NCBI RefSeq assembly: GCF_029581275.1
Contig: NZ_CP120742.1
Location: forward strand, 6,944,501-7,008,500
Source of the DNA: Micromonospora sp. WMMD1155
GTDB taxonomy: Bacteria; Actinomycetota; Actinomycetes; Mycobacteriales; Micromonosporaceae
DNA: 64,000 bases
Reading direction: 5' to 3'
A program made the translations under genes and the position numbers. Position 1 is the first letter of the stretch; the number at the start of each line of letters is the position of its first letter. Shown one piece after another: positions 1 through 9,600 of this stretch. The notes under the pieces are model-generated. The model was given only the letters and a program-made list of their open reading frames with translations. It was not told the DNA's origin and searched no databases.

Positions 1-90
1 GCACTCCACGCGGTCGTCGGGCGGGTGGGTGAGATCCTCGACGAGGCGGCCGAGCCGCACCTCGGCCGGCGGACCGGCGTGGGTGGTTGA
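1..90 (+). CDS. C-terminal tail of an unidentified protein (5' end outside window)
   Basis: The frame is open from the window edge for 29 codons and stops at TGA 88-90. The tail is Arg/Glu/Gly rich (GRVGEILDEAAEPH) with codon use like its neighbours. It converges on the importer operon that ends at 120, with 29 bp between. Too little is present to name a family. Confidence 0.45.
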   Translation, partial: ALHAVVGRVGEILDEAAEPHLGRRTGVGG

Positions 91-119
91 CCGGACAGGG
101 CGGGGCGGCGCGCCGACGC

Positions 120-1004
120 TCAGTGCTCCGGCTCGTCCTTGACCCGCGCCACGAGCTGCGTCGGGTTGACGTAGCGCAGGGCGACGACGAGCAGGACGAG
201 CATCATCGAGGTGTAGATGACCGCCATGGCGTCGACCGACTGCTGGGCCCGGATCCCGGACGCCGACATCGAGTAGTAGAGCGCCACGACGAGGGTCTGC
301 GAGTCCGGTCCGGCGGTGAGGAAGGTCAGCTCGAACATCCCCACGGTCCGGACGAGGACGAGGATCGCGGAGGCGAGGATGCCCGGGACCAGCAACGGCG
401 CGAGGACCCGGAGGAACACCGTCCGCAGGCCCGCGCCGCACATGCGCGCGGCGCTCTCGATCCGCGGGTCGATCTGTTCGATGAACGGGGTCATGGTCAG
501 GATGACGAAGGGCACCGAGGGTACGAGGTTGGCGAGCACCACCCCGGACATGTTGCCGGCCAGGCCGAACTTGTAGAGGACGGTCGCCAGTGGGATGCCG
601 TACGTGATCGGTGGCATCAGGATGGGCAACAGGAACACGAGGAAGATCAGCCTTTTTCCGGGGAACGAACGCCGCGCGAGCACGTAGGACGCCGGCACGC
701 CGATCAGCAGCGAGAGGCCCACGACGAGTACGGAGACCTCCAGCGTCACGACGATGACCCGCAGGAGGGCGAACTCCTCCCAGGCCCGCCCGTACCAGCT
801 CGTGGTGTAGCCGTCCGGGAGCCAGGTGTCGAACCAGCGCCGGCCGAACGAACTGACCAGCACGGAGGCGACGACGCCCAGCAGGTTGAGGAAGAAGAAG
901 ACGACGACGCCCCACACGATCCAGGCGGCCGGTCGCGCGGTGATGCGCCGCCGTCCGGTGCGGGCGGGGGGCGGCACCGGTGGCGCCTCGGTGATCGTTG
1001 CCAT
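120..1004 (-). CDS. ABC importer permease, PotC/binding-protein-dependent type
   Basis: This 294-residue inner-membrane protein has about six hydrophobic segments: one near residues 28-52 and the rest spread from about 80 to 280. An EAA-loop-like stretch (ESAARMCGAG...RVLAPLLVPG, about 185-210) contacts the ATPase in this family. The N-terminal 25 residues are Pro/Arg rich and cytoplasmic. It is the last gene of the operon; its start at 1004 overlaps the stop of the upstream permease by 1 bp, so the two should be translationally coupled and form a heterodimeric channel. The family imports polyamines, iron(III), phosphonates or sugars; the substrate is not visible here. The neighbouring LacI regulator argues for a carbohydrate. 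Confidence 0.85.
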   Translation of the reverse strand: MATITEAPPVPPPARTGRRRITARPAAWIVWGVVVFFFLNLLGVVASVLVSSFGRRWFDTWLPDGYTTSWYGRAWEEFALLRVIVVTLEVSVLVVGLSLLIGVPASYVLARRSFPGKRLIFLVFLLPILMPPITYGIPLATVLYKFGLAGNMSGVVLANLVPSVPFVILTMTPFIEQIDPRIESAARMCGAGLRTVFLRVLAPLLVPGILASAILVLVRTVGMFELTFLTAGPDSQTLVVALYYSMSASGIRAQQSVDAMAVIYTSMMLVLLVVALRYVNPTQLVARVKDEPEH

Positions 1005-1903
1005 CAGCCCTTGCCTCCGGTGGAGCCGGTGTAGAAGCGGCTGCGCGCGGCCAACACCAGCACGATGACGACCAACTCGACGAAGCCCATGATCATCGCG
1101 ATGGCCGACGCGTACGGATAGTCGTACTGCTCGTAGGCCGCCTGGTACGCGGCGAGGGAGATGACCCGTGTCTCACCGGCCGGGTTGCCGACCAGGACGG
1201 CCGACGGGAACACGCTGAACGCCAGCACGAACGTCAGGCAGAAGGTCGTGGCCAGGCCGGGCATCAGCAGCGGGAGGGTGATTCGGGTGAACCGGCGACG
1301 CCAGTCCGCCCCCAGCGTCGCGGCCGCCCGTTCCAGGGTGGGGTCGATGCCGGAGAGGTACGAGAGCACCAGCAGGAACGCGAACGGGAATCCGGTGATC
1401 ACCAGGGAGAAGAAGACGCCCCAGTAGTTGTGGGTCAGTCGCACCGGCTCGTCGACCAGGCTCGTGGCCAGCAGGATCCGGTTGAACCAGCCGGTCGGGC
1501 CGAGGAAGTTCAGCAGCCCCTGGGCGGTGAGCACCGTGCCGAGCGTGATCGGCACGACCAGCAGTGTGGTGACCAGCCGCTTGGCGCGGAAACGTCCCCG
1601 CATCCGGTAGGCGATCGGCACCGCCGCGAGGACGTTCAGGAGCGCCGCCGGCAGTGCGATCCGCAGGGTGATCCAGATCGTGCCGCGCTCGTAGGCGTCG
1701 GAGAAGAACCGGGCGTAGTCGCTGAACGGCCCGCCCTCGGTCGGCTGGAACGAGAGCCCCAGCCCGTAGAAGAACGGGTAGAGGAACAGGGCGACCACGA
1801 AGACCAGTGCCGGGACCAGCAACCAGAGTTGGCGGTCGACGCCCCGCTCGGCGAGACGGTGCCGCCAGTGCGCCGGCGGTCGCCCGGACCCGGTGCCGCT
1901 CAC
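1004..1903 (-). CDS. ABC importer permease, PotB/CysTW type
   Basis: A 299-residue membrane protein with a Pro/Arg-rich cytoplasmic N-terminus, a first membrane helix at about 28-50 (LWLLVPALVFVVALFLYPFF) and five more segments after a periplasmic stretch. The EAA loop is at about 205-225 (ERAAATLGADWRRRFTRITLPLLMPG, spanning the conserved Gly). It is the third gene of the importer operon: its start overlaps the ATPase stop by 4 bp, and its own stop overlaps the second permease start. It is expected to pair with that permease. Substrate not deducible. Confidence 0.85.
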   Translation of the reverse strand: MSGTGSGRPPAHWRHRLAERGVDRQLWLLVPALVFVVALFLYPFFYGLGLSFQPTEGGPFSDYARFFSDAYERGTIWITLRIALPAALLNVLAAVPIAYRMRGRFRAKRLVTTLLVVPITLGTVLTAQGLLNFLGPTGWFNRILLATSLVDEPVRLTHNYWGVFFSLVITGFPFAFLLVLSYLSGIDPTLERAAATLGADWRRRFTRITLPLLMPGLATTFCLTFVLAFSVFPSAVLVGNPAGETRVISLAAYQAAYEQYDYPYASAIAMIMGFVELVVIVLVLAARSRFYTGSTGGKG

Positions 1904-3012
1904 CGCGCCGCCTGCGAGGCGTCCGCGAGACGGTCGGTCCGCCGCGCCTTGTCGGCGGGATACACCAGCAGCCGCTGCGGGTCGACGGCGACCTTGACCT
2001 GGTCGCCCGGTGCGATGCGCTGATCGGTACGCAGATGCAGCAACAGGCCCGCGTCGGTACGAGCCTCGGCCGCCACCTCACGCCCCTGGTACTCCACCAC
2101 CTCGACGGTGGCCGACATGGCGTTTCGGGTCTCGCCGGGCCCGTCGACGCGGATGTCCTCGGGGCGCACCGCGAGCACCGCGTCCGCCCCCGCGCGCAGG
2201 TCCCCCACCACCTCGCCGAGCAGGCGGTGACCCGACGACTCGACGGCGGCCCGGGCGCCGTCGACCTGGTCGACCCGGCCCGGCCACAGGTTGCGGTAGC
2301 CCATGAAGTCGGCGACGTGCCGGTTCGCCGGTCGGGTGTGCAACTCGCGCGGCGACCCGACCTGCTGCACCCGCCCCTCCCGCAGCACCACCAACCGGTC
2401 GGCCAGGGAGAGTGCCTCCTCCTGGTCGTGGGTGACGTACACCGTGGTGAGGCCGAGCGACTGGTGCAGCCGGCGGATCTCGGAACGCATCTCCAGGCGC
2501 AGCTTGGCGTCGAGGTTGCTCAACGGCTCGTCCATCAGCACGAGGGACGGCTCGAACACGACGGCGCGGGCGATGGCGACGCGTTGCTGTTGACCACCCG
2601 AGAGCTGGCCGGGCAACTTGTCGACGTGGTCCTCCAGCCGCACCAGACGCACCGCCTCCTCCGTACGTCGGCGCGTCTCGTCCTTGGGCACCCGGCGCAT
2701 CCGCAGCCCGAAGGCGATGTTCGCCCGGACCGTCAGATGCGGAAAGAGCGCGTAGCTCTGGAACACCATGCCGAAGCCGCGCCGCTCGGGCGGTAGCGTG
2801 TCGATCCGGCGCACGTCCTGCCAGATGCTCCCCGCCGTCAACGGCAGGAGCCCGGCCAGGCAGTTCAACGCCGTCGACTTCCCACAGCCGGACGGGCCGA
2901 GCAGGGCGATGAACTCCCCCGCCTCGATGGTCAGGTCCAGTTCGCTGAGCGCGGCCTGTCCGCCGAAGTCGCGGGACACCCCGTCCAACCGCAGTCGGGA
3001 GAAGGCGCTCAT
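1900..3012 (-). CDS. ABC importer ATPase, PotA/UgpC-like with TOBE domain
   Basis: The 370-residue protein carries every motif of an ABC ATPase: Walker A GPSGCGKST at about 39-47, Q-loop (VFQSYALFPHL), signature LSGGQQQRVAIARA at about 137-150, Walker B LVLMDEP and switch His (VYVTHDQEEA). Residues 240-350 form the C-terminal TOBE-type beta domain typical of PotA, FbpC and UgpC ATPases, often used for regulation or substrate sensing. It energises the two permeases encoded downstream. The start overlaps the stop of the solute-binding protein gene by 4 bp, making a tight four-gene operon. Confidence 0.9.
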   Translation of the reverse strand: MSAFSRLRLDGVSRDFGGQAALSELDLTIEAGEFIALLGPSGCGKSTALNCLAGLLPLTAGSIWQDVRRIDTLPPERRGFGMVFQSYALFPHLTVRANIAFGLRMRRVPKDETRRRTEEAVRLVRLEDHVDKLPGQLSGGQQQRVAIARAVVFEPSLVLMDEPLSNLDAKLRLEMRSEIRRLHQSLGLTTVYVTHDQEEALSLADRLVVLREGRVQQVGSPRELHTRPANRHVADFMGYRNLWPGRVDQVDGARAAVESSGHRLLGEVVGDLRAGADAVLAVRPEDIRVDGPGETRNAMSATVEVVEYQGREVAAEARTDAGLLLHLRTDQRIAPGDQVKVAVDPQRLLVYPADKARRTDRLADASQAAR

Positions 3013-4229
3013 CCCTGCTTGACCTTCCCGCCGCCGATCTCCCGGTCCCAGCGGTTGAACGCCGCCACGAGACTCTTCGCGTCCAGCGGGACCTCGGTGG
3101 GGTTACCGGCGATCAGCGCGTCGTACTCGGGACGCCCGAACTCGCGGATGGCGTCCTGGCTCTTCTGCGGCGCCGAGGTGAGCTGGACGTCCTTCACCGC
3201 CGGCCCGGGGTAGAAGTACCCCTCGTCGTACGCCTTCGCCTGCTGCTCGGGGGTGAGCATGAACGCCAGCAGGGCCAGCACCGCGGCCTGGGTGTCGGTC
3301 GAGACACCCTTCGGCATGACGGCGTAGTGCGCGTCGGTGACCCAGTGGAACCCCTCGATCGTGGCGATCCTCGCGTCCTTGGGCACCGTGCCCAGCACGC
3401 GGGGGTTGATGTCCCAGCCGGTGGTGCTGACGATCAGGTGGGCGGTGCCGTTGGCGAGGTTCTTCATCGTCTCGGTGGTGCCGGACGGGTAGTAGTCGAC
3501 GTACTGACCCAACTCCTTGAGGAAGGCCCACGTCTTGTCCCAGCCCGCGGTGGGGTCCTTGGGGTTCGTGTCGCCCAGGATGTAGGGCAACCCCATCAGG
3601 AACGTACGCCCCGGACCGGAGTTGGCGGGCCGGGCGTACTGGAACCTCTTGGGGTTGGCCTTCGCCCAGGCGAGGAGCGCCTGCGCGGTGGTGGGCGGCG
3701 TCGCGAGGCGCGACGGCAGGTATTCGAGCAGCGGCCCGGACGGGTAGTAGGTGACCGTGACGCCGGCGTTGCCGGCGAGCTTCTGCATCGCGGCGGCCGG
3801 TTCCAGGTAGTTCCGCATCCCACCGAGGCGGTCGGCGAACGTCGGCAGCACGTCGACCCAGAGCCCCTGCTCGATCCCGGCGGCGAGGCCGTCGACGCCG
3901 GTCAACACCAGACCGATGTCCACCCGGTCCGCACCCTGCTGGGCCTTGATCTTGCCGGCCAGCTCGGGCGCCGGTGCCTTCGAGTACGTCACCCGGGAGA
4001 TCACGTCGGGGTTCTTCGACACGAACTCGTCGATCATGCCCTGGGTCAGCTGCAGGTTGCCGGCCACGTCGAGCACGTTGAGCGTCACCGCCCGGCCGGG
4101 TCGCTGCGGCACCTCACCGGAGGTGTCACCCGAGGTGTCGCCGGGGCTCTCCGGCGCTCCGCACCCGACCGCGCCCACCAGGAGCGACGATGCCGTGACC
4201 AGGAGGGCGCCTCGCCGCGTCATACCCAT
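3009..4229 (-). CDS. Extracellular solute-binding lipoprotein (family 1)
   Basis: This is the substrate-capture subunit of the importer. I chose ATG 4229 because AAGGAGA lies 6 bases upstream; the frame stays open to 4397 but without a good ribosome site. The resulting 406-residue product begins with a short Arg-rich n-region, a hydrophobic stretch and a lipobox ending VGC near residue 23, followed by a Gly/Ser/Thr linker containing a small tandem repeat (GDTSGDTSGEV). The remainder matches the two-lobe periplasmic-binding fold of bacterial family 1 proteins, with a typical C-terminal helix-rich region. It heads the operon and faces the divergent LacI gene. Ligand unknown. Confidence 0.85.
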   Translation of the reverse strand: MGMTRRGALLVTASSLLVGAVGCGAPESPGDTSGDTSGEVPQRPGRAVTLNVLDVAGNLQLTQGMIDEFVSKNPDVISRVTYSKAPAPELAGKIKAQQGADRVDIGLVLTGVDGLAAGIEQGLWVDVLPTFADRLGGMRNYLEPAAAMQKLAGNAGVTVTYYPSGPLLEYLPSRLATPPTTAQALLAWAKANPKRFQYARPANSGPGRTFLMGLPYILGDTNPKDPTAGWDKTWAFLKELGQYVDYYPSGTTETMKNLANGTAHLIVSTTGWDINPRVLGTVPKDARIATIEGFHWVTDAHYAVMPKGVSTDTQAAVLALLAFMLTPEQQAKAYDEGYFYPGPAVKDVQLTSAPQKSQDAIREFGRPEYDALIAGNPTEVPLDAKSLVAAFNRWDREIGGGKVKQG

Positions 4230-4329
4230 CAGCCGTCTCCTTCGTCGGCTACCCGGCCCGGCCAGGTAGGTCCACGCTCCGCTCAGGCCGGTCGCCCGCA
4301 GGCCGCCCGCCATGGGCCGTCCGTGCTGG

Positions 4330-4408
4330 CATTCAGGCAGCCGACCCGCCGTGACGGCAACGGGTTGCCATGTATTGCCTCGGGCGGACACGTTCATGGG
4401 CCTGAATG
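4330..4408. promoter_or_regulatory. Divergent promoter region: 9-bp inverted repeat CATTCAGGC / GCCTGAATG
   Basis: CATTCAGGC at 4330-4338 is matched by its exact reverse complement at 4400-4408, about 61 bp apart, in the space between the importer operon and the LacI gene. Four TTGCC pentamers (4365, 4375, 4409, 4420) lie in the same stretch at near-helical spacing. This is a plausible control region for both divergent transcripts; the exact protein contacts are inference. Confidence 0.45.
4356..4369. promoter_or_regulatory. Candidate LacI-family operator, GGCAAC-GG-GTTGCC
   Basis: A 14-bp palindrome with two 6-bp arms around a 2-bp centre lies between the importer operon and the LacI-type gene. 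LacI-family repressors commonly bind even-spaced palindromes of this size next to their own gene. The same core (CAAC-NN-GTTG) with flanking GCC recurs at 6575-6588 in front of GH67, which strengthens the call. Confidence 0.6.
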
Positions 4409-4478
4409 TTGCCGGGGCATTGCCGAGTTCGCACCGGCGTCATAGCATGATCACGGCGCGTAGCCGGGGGGAGCATCG

Positions 4479-5555
4479 ATGCCCGACCACACCAGGCCGC
4501 CCGACAAGAGAGCCACGATCTACGATGTCGCGGCCGAAGCCGACGTCTCACCCTCCACCGTGTCCCGTGCCTTCTCCCGCCCGAGTCGCGTCAATTCCGA
4601 GACCGCCGAACGGGTCCGGCAGGTCGCCGAGCGGCTGGGCTACCGGACCAACCCGCTGGCCCGCGCCCTCACCACGTCCCGCACGCGGATGATCGCGCTC
4701 GTCATCGCCGACATCACCAACCCGGTGTACGCCGGGATCGTGCGCGGGGCGCAGGAGACGGCGATGCACGACGAGTACACCACGGTGCTCATCGACGCCC
4801 AGGAGTCCGACCGGCTGGAGCGGGCGGCGATCGAACGCACCATGTCGACGGTCGACGGCATCGTGCTGGCCAGCAGCCGGATGTCGGACTCGGCGATCCG
4901 AATGTTCGCCAAGCAGCGGCCGGTGGTGGTCCTCAACCGGGCCGTCGCCGACGTGCCCTGCGTCGTGACCGACAACCCCCGTGGGGTCCGGCGGGCGGCC
5001 GAGCACCTCGGGGAGTTGGGCCACGACCACATCACCTACGTCGCGGGGCCGCAGGCGTCCTGGCCGAACGGCATCCGCTGGCGGTCGTTGCTCGAAGCCG
5101 GCATGGAGCTGGAGATCAAGGTACGTCAGATCGGCCCGTTCAGCCCGACCATCGAGGGCGGCGAGCGAGCCGCCGAGGAACTACGCGCCCGCCCCGCGAC
5201 CGCCGTCCTCGCCTTCAACGACCAGATGGCGATCGGGCTCATCCGCGGCCTCACCCGGAGGGGTGTCGACGTCCCGGGCGACGTCAGCATCGTGGGTTTC
5301 GACAACACCCTCGCCGCCGACATCGTCACACCCGGGCTGACCACTGTCGCGGCGCCCTTCTACGCGGAGGGCTCAGCGGCGACCCGGCACCTGCTCACGA
5401 TGATCGAGGGCGCCCCCGGGCACGCCGGCCGGCCGATGGTCCTGCCGGTACGCCTCGTGGTCCGCCACTCGACGGCCGCCCGCCGGAGCGCGGGTCGCGC
5501 CCGACCGTGGGTACGCCAACGACAGTCGACCAACCCGGCAGCCCAGCTGTCCTGA
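4479..5555 (+). CDS. LacI/GalR-family transcriptional regulator
   Basis: The 358-residue protein starts with a LacI helix-turn-helix and hinge at about residues 11-60 (TIYDVAAEADVSPSTVSRAF, then a hinge containing NPLARAL). The periplasmic-binding-like effector domain follows (IALVIADITNPVYAGIV; VSIVGFDNT near the C-terminal sub-domain). The ATG has GGGGGGAG just upstream. It is transcribed divergently from the importer operon and most likely represses it until a sugar ligand binds. Palindromes at 4356-4369 and 6575-6588 are its candidate sites, which would also put the GH67 gene under its control. The last 40 residues are Arg/Pro rich and unusual for the family. Confidence 0.9.
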   Translation: MPDHTRPPDKRATIYDVAAEADVSPSTVSRAFSRPSRVNSETAERVRQVAERLGYRTNPLARALTTSRTRMIALVIADITNPVYAGIVRGAQETAMHDEYTTVLIDAQESDRLERAAIERTMSTVDGIVLASSRMSDSAIRMFAKQRPVVVLNRAVADVPCVVTDNPRGVRRAAEHLGELGHDHITYVAGPQASWPNGIRWRSLLEAGMELEIKVRQIGPFSPTIEGGERAAEELRARPATAVLAFNDQMAIGLIRGLTRRGVDVPGDVSIVGFDNTLAADIVTPGLTTVAAPFYAEGSAATRHLLTMIEGAPGHAGRPMVLPVRLVVRHSTAARRSAGRARPWVRQRQSTNPAAQLS

Positions 5556-5657
5556 CGGGGATGGTTCGGTCCACGGGGCAGTGACGACGAGATCAGCAGG
5601 TTCACCGAGCACCTCCACATCGGATCGGGTGTCCGTGTTGGCCGCGGTCGCCGACGA

Positions 5658-6470
5658 TCAGTTCCAGGGATCGGCATCCGGATTCTCACCGAGCATCCGC
5701 GCGCTCTTTAGGCAGAGGTCACTCCCGAAGAGCTGGTTGCCTCCGGTTTCGGTGCCCCATTGCTGGTCGGCAGCGGCGGCGATCGCACGCCAGGTGTAGT
5801 CATCGGCCCGCCACTGCCTGACCTGCCGTGCGATGTCCGTGGTCAACGTCAGCCCCCACACCGTCAGACGCGCCTCCCACATCTCACGGGTCATCTCGTA
5901 CTCCACCTCGCCGGATTCCATGCCTGGGATCGGGTCGTCCCAGGAGGGGAAGTACGTGCGCACGTACCGCATCCCGACGGCCTTCATCACGCCCTGAGAG
6001 CCGACGTTCACCGTCATGGTCTGCGCGATCACCCGGCTCTGCCCGACCGTGTCGAAGGCATGCTCCAGTAGGGCCTGGGATGCCTCGCTGGCCAGACCTC
6101 TCCGCCAGCAGCGGCGGGCGAGCCGGTAGCCCAACTCCGCGACGGTGGGATCGTCAGGCTGGTCGGGGCCGTGTGCCGGCGGAAGCATCATGAGCCCGAT
6201 GAAGTCGCCCTCGTCTTCGCGCTCCGGCGCTACCGTGCCGCGCGCACCGCCATCGGACCCGAACGCCATCCAGTAACCCAGGCCGTCCACCGTGCCGGAC
6301 AGCGCCAACCTCCGCGCGTGAGACGCGGCCACCTCGTCCCTGGATCGCGCCCGCCCGGTGAGGTAGCGAAGCACCTCCGGGTCGGAGTCGAGCTCGACCT
6401 CCAGTTCGAAGTGCCGATCGGCGAGGGGGACCATCAGCAGACGGGCGGTGCGCAGAGTCGGTTGAGTCAC
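5658..6470 (-). CDS. GNAT N-acetyltransferase (RimJ/RimL-like) with C-terminal add-on
   Basis: With GTG 6470 as start the product is 270 residues. Residues 1-190 look like a RimJ/RimL-type GNAT domain (TARLLMVPLADRHFELE at the start, then an acetyl-CoA-binding region rich in Arg and a late SxxVMxAVGMRYVRTY motif). Residues about 200-270 form a separate Trp-rich segment (DDYTWRAIAAAADQQWG...GNQLFGSDLCLKSARMLGE) that I do not recognise as part of GNATs; it resembles small stand-alone actinobacterial proteins. The start is uncertain because no strong ribosome site precedes it. It converges on the LacI gene. Acceptor substrate unknown. Confidence 0.75.
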   Translation of the reverse strand: MTQPTLRTARLLMVPLADRHFELEVELDSDPEVLRYLTGRARSRDEVAASHARRLALSGTVDGLGYWMAFGSDGGARGTVAPEREDEGDFIGLMMLPPAHGPDQPDDPTVAELGYRLARRCWRRGLASEASQALLEHAFDTVGQSRVIAQTMTVNVGSQGVMKAVGMRYVRTYFPSWDDPIPGMESGEVEYEMTREMWEARLTVWGLTLTTDIARQVRQWRADDYTWRAIAAAADQQWGTETGGNQLFGSDLCLKSARMLGENPDADPWN

Positions 6471-6574
6471 GCGGCGACAGTTCCACGAGGGAGCGGGCGG
6501 CGCTACCCGATTCGGGTGGGGCGGCCCAGCAACGGCCGGGACGCCCTGAGGCCGCGCGGGTCGCGGCAAGAAAC

Positions 6575-6588
6575 GACAACTCGTTGCC
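6575..6588. promoter_or_regulatory. Candidate LacI operator in front of GH67, GACAAC-TC-GTTGCC
   Basis: The site matches the palindrome at 4356-4369 in 11 of 14 positions; differences are confined to position 2 and the two central bases. It lies about 100 bp upstream of the GH67 start, where a repressor would overlap or follow the promoter. I infer co-regulation of the importer, the LacI gene and the alpha-glucuronidase. Confidence 0.55.
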
Positions 6589-6689
6589 GAGCTGCGGTCG
6601 CACCGCGCAGCATCGACGTTTCACGATCTGTCGAATGTCGTGCGCGCCGGAACGCACGACTTCCCGAGCGGACGAACGAGGAGACGGCG

Positions 6690-9600
6690 ATGATCCGAGG
6701 CTCGACGCCCAGGCTACGGCGAACCCTCATCGTGCTGGGAACGGTGCTCGCCACGGTCGCGGCCATCCTCACGGTCGCCACCACACCGGTCGCCGCGGCC
6801 CCGTCGCCTGACGACTACAGCGGCTCCGACCTGTGGCTGCGGTACGTGCCGGTGAGCGACCCGAAGCTGCTGCGCGACTACCGCCGGACGGTCACCGGCA
6901 TCGTGGTCGAGAACGCCGACGCCACGAAGGTCCACCGGCACACGCCGGATCTCGCCATGGCCCCCGGGTCCGCCGAGAAGTTGGCCGAGACCACGCTGGG
7001 CGCGGCCCGGGACGAGCTGGTACGCGGGCTGGGCGGGCTGCTCGGCCGACCGACTCCCGTGACGACCGCCGACGGTCACCGCGTTCCGGACGGTGCCGTG
7101 GTCGTCGGCACGCCCACGAGTTCGCCGGTGGTGAGCCGTGCCGTCCCAGCGCGGGACCTGGCCAGGGTCGGTGACGAGGGTTACCTCGTCCGCTCGGTGA
7201 CGAGCGGGAAGGCGCGGTTCACCGTCATCGCCGGCAACACCGACCTCGGCGCGCTGTACGGCACGTACGCGTTCCTGCGGCTGCTGCAGACGCAGAAGCC
7301 CATCGACCGCCTCCGCGTCGCCGAGTCACCGAAGATCAAAAACCGGCTGCTGAACAACTGGGAGACCGAGCGCCTCTACGCCGGCAACAACGCCTCCGGG
7401 CTGGGCGGACTGAACGGCGAGAGCGGGGCGATCTTCAACTTCGCGGCGACCGGGGCGAGCGCCGGCCGGAACCTGCCGGTCATCCTGGACCGCTACATCG
7501 TGGTGGCACGCGCGCTGGCGTCCCTGGGCATCAACGGCATCACCATCAACAACGTCAACGCCGACAACGCGTACCTGACCAGTGCCCGGATCGCGCAGGA
7601 GGCGGCCCTCGCCGACGCGCTGCGCCCGTACGGCGTCAAGCTGGGCCTGTCGATCCGCTACACCGCGCCCACCGACAGCCGGTTCGCGCCGGACACGCTG
7701 ACCAACAGCCAGCTCGACCCGTACGGCACCGACTTCCGAGGCTGGTGGAACCGCCGGGCCCGGCAGATCCAGACCGCCATCCCGGACTTCATGGGCCTCA
7801 CCGTGAAGGCCAACTCGGAGGGCCAGCCGGGGCCACAGGATTTCGGGTACGACCACGGTGACGGCGCGAACGCCATCGCCGCCGCGGTGGCGCCGCTCGG
7901 GATGACCGTGCACTGGCGGACGTTCGTCTACAACGCCGAGGTCGACAACGACCGGCTCAAGCGGGCCTACCTGGAGTTCGGGCCGATCGACGACGAGGTC
8001 CAGCCGGACGGCAGCCGGGGGCGCTTCGCCGACAACGTGTTCCTCCAGACCAAGAACGGGCCACTGGACTTCCAGGCCCGGGAACCCATCCACCCGATGT
8101 TCGGCCGGATGGAGAACACCAACCAGGCCCTGGAACTCCAGATCACGCAGGAGTACACGGGCCAGAACTGGATGCTGGCCTACCTCGGTCCGATGTACGA
8201 GGAGATCCTCAAGACCGACACGTACGCCACCGACGCCAACGGGAAACTGCTGCGCGAGCGCCTGGTCGGCGACGTCGTCGACGGGACCGCCCAGCACCAC
8301 TCGGACACCGCCATCGTCGGGGTCGCCAACCTCGGCAACGCCGACAACCTGACCGGACACCACTTCTCCCAGGCGAACCTCTTCGCCTTCGGCCGCCAGG
8401 CGTGGGACTGGACCCTCGACTCGGCGGACATCGCCACGGACTGGGTCCGGATGACCTGGAGCAACGACCGCCGGGTCGTCGACACCATCCGGGCGATGAT
8501 GATGGGTTCCTGGGAGTCGCTGGTCAGCTACCAGACGCCGCTGGGCATCGGCCACCAGTTCGCCGAGGGCGCCCACTACCGCCCCGACCCCGCCGACTGG
8601 GCGGGCCGCGACGACTGGAGCCCGATCTACTACAACAAGGCCGACAGCGTCGGGCTGGGCTTCGACCGCTCCCCCACCGGCAGCAACCTGGCCGCCCAGT
8701 ACTTCCCCCGGTTGCAGCAACGCTACGGCGACATCGAGTCGGTGCCGGAGAACCTGCTGATGTGGTTCCACCACGTGCCCTGGGGTCATCGGATGGACAA
8801 CGGTCGGACCTTCTGGGACGAGCTGGTCTACCGCTACCAGATGGGCGTGCAGTACGTGACCTGGATGCGGGAGACCTGGGAGAATCTCCAGCCCGACATC
8901 GACGCACGCCGGTTCACGGAGGTACGCGCCAAGCTGGCCGTCCACGAGGCGGACGCCGCCGACTGGCGGGACACGTCGGTGAACTACTGGAAGGAGTTCA
9001 GCGGGCGGGACATCCCGGTGGACGGCGCACCGCTGTCCGCGACGATCGTGGTGGGTGGGAAGGAGTTCGGCGGCTTCAACCTGTCGGACAACGCGTACAC
9101 CATCCCGGTGCCGGCCGGGGCGTCGCCGACCATCACGAAGGTGCGGACCGCCGACCGGAAGGCCCGCTACGAGATCGTCTCGCAGGCGGCCGACGTACCC
9201 GGTCAGGCAGTCGTCAAGGTCACCACCAAGGGCTTCTTCGGGCCGCTGGTGAAGAACTACGTCTTCAACCTGGTGCCCGACACGACGCTCGCGAGCCTGC
9301 GCGTCGACGACGAGCCCCTGGCGTCCTTCTCCCCGGCGGTGCGGCACTACAACGTCCTCACGCCGGCCGGCACCACGACCGTGCCGACCGTCGCGGCGCG
9401 TGCCGCCGACCCCGCCGCCTCGGTGGTGGTCGAGCAGGCTGACAGCGCCACCGGGCAGGCTCGGGTCACCGTCACCAACGGCGGCGCGTCGTCGGTCTAC
9501 GTGGTCGACCTGAACACCACCCTCACCGGCAGCGACGAGTTCGACTCGACCTCGCTCGGCCCGCAGTGGCAGTGGGTCCGGCCGGACGACAGCAGGTGGC

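Noticed and set aside
7326..9347. A 673-codon minus-strand frame inside the GH67 gene
   Set aside because: It lies wholly inside a gene with strong family motifs and is rich in Val/Gly/Arg/His as expected for a shadow frame.
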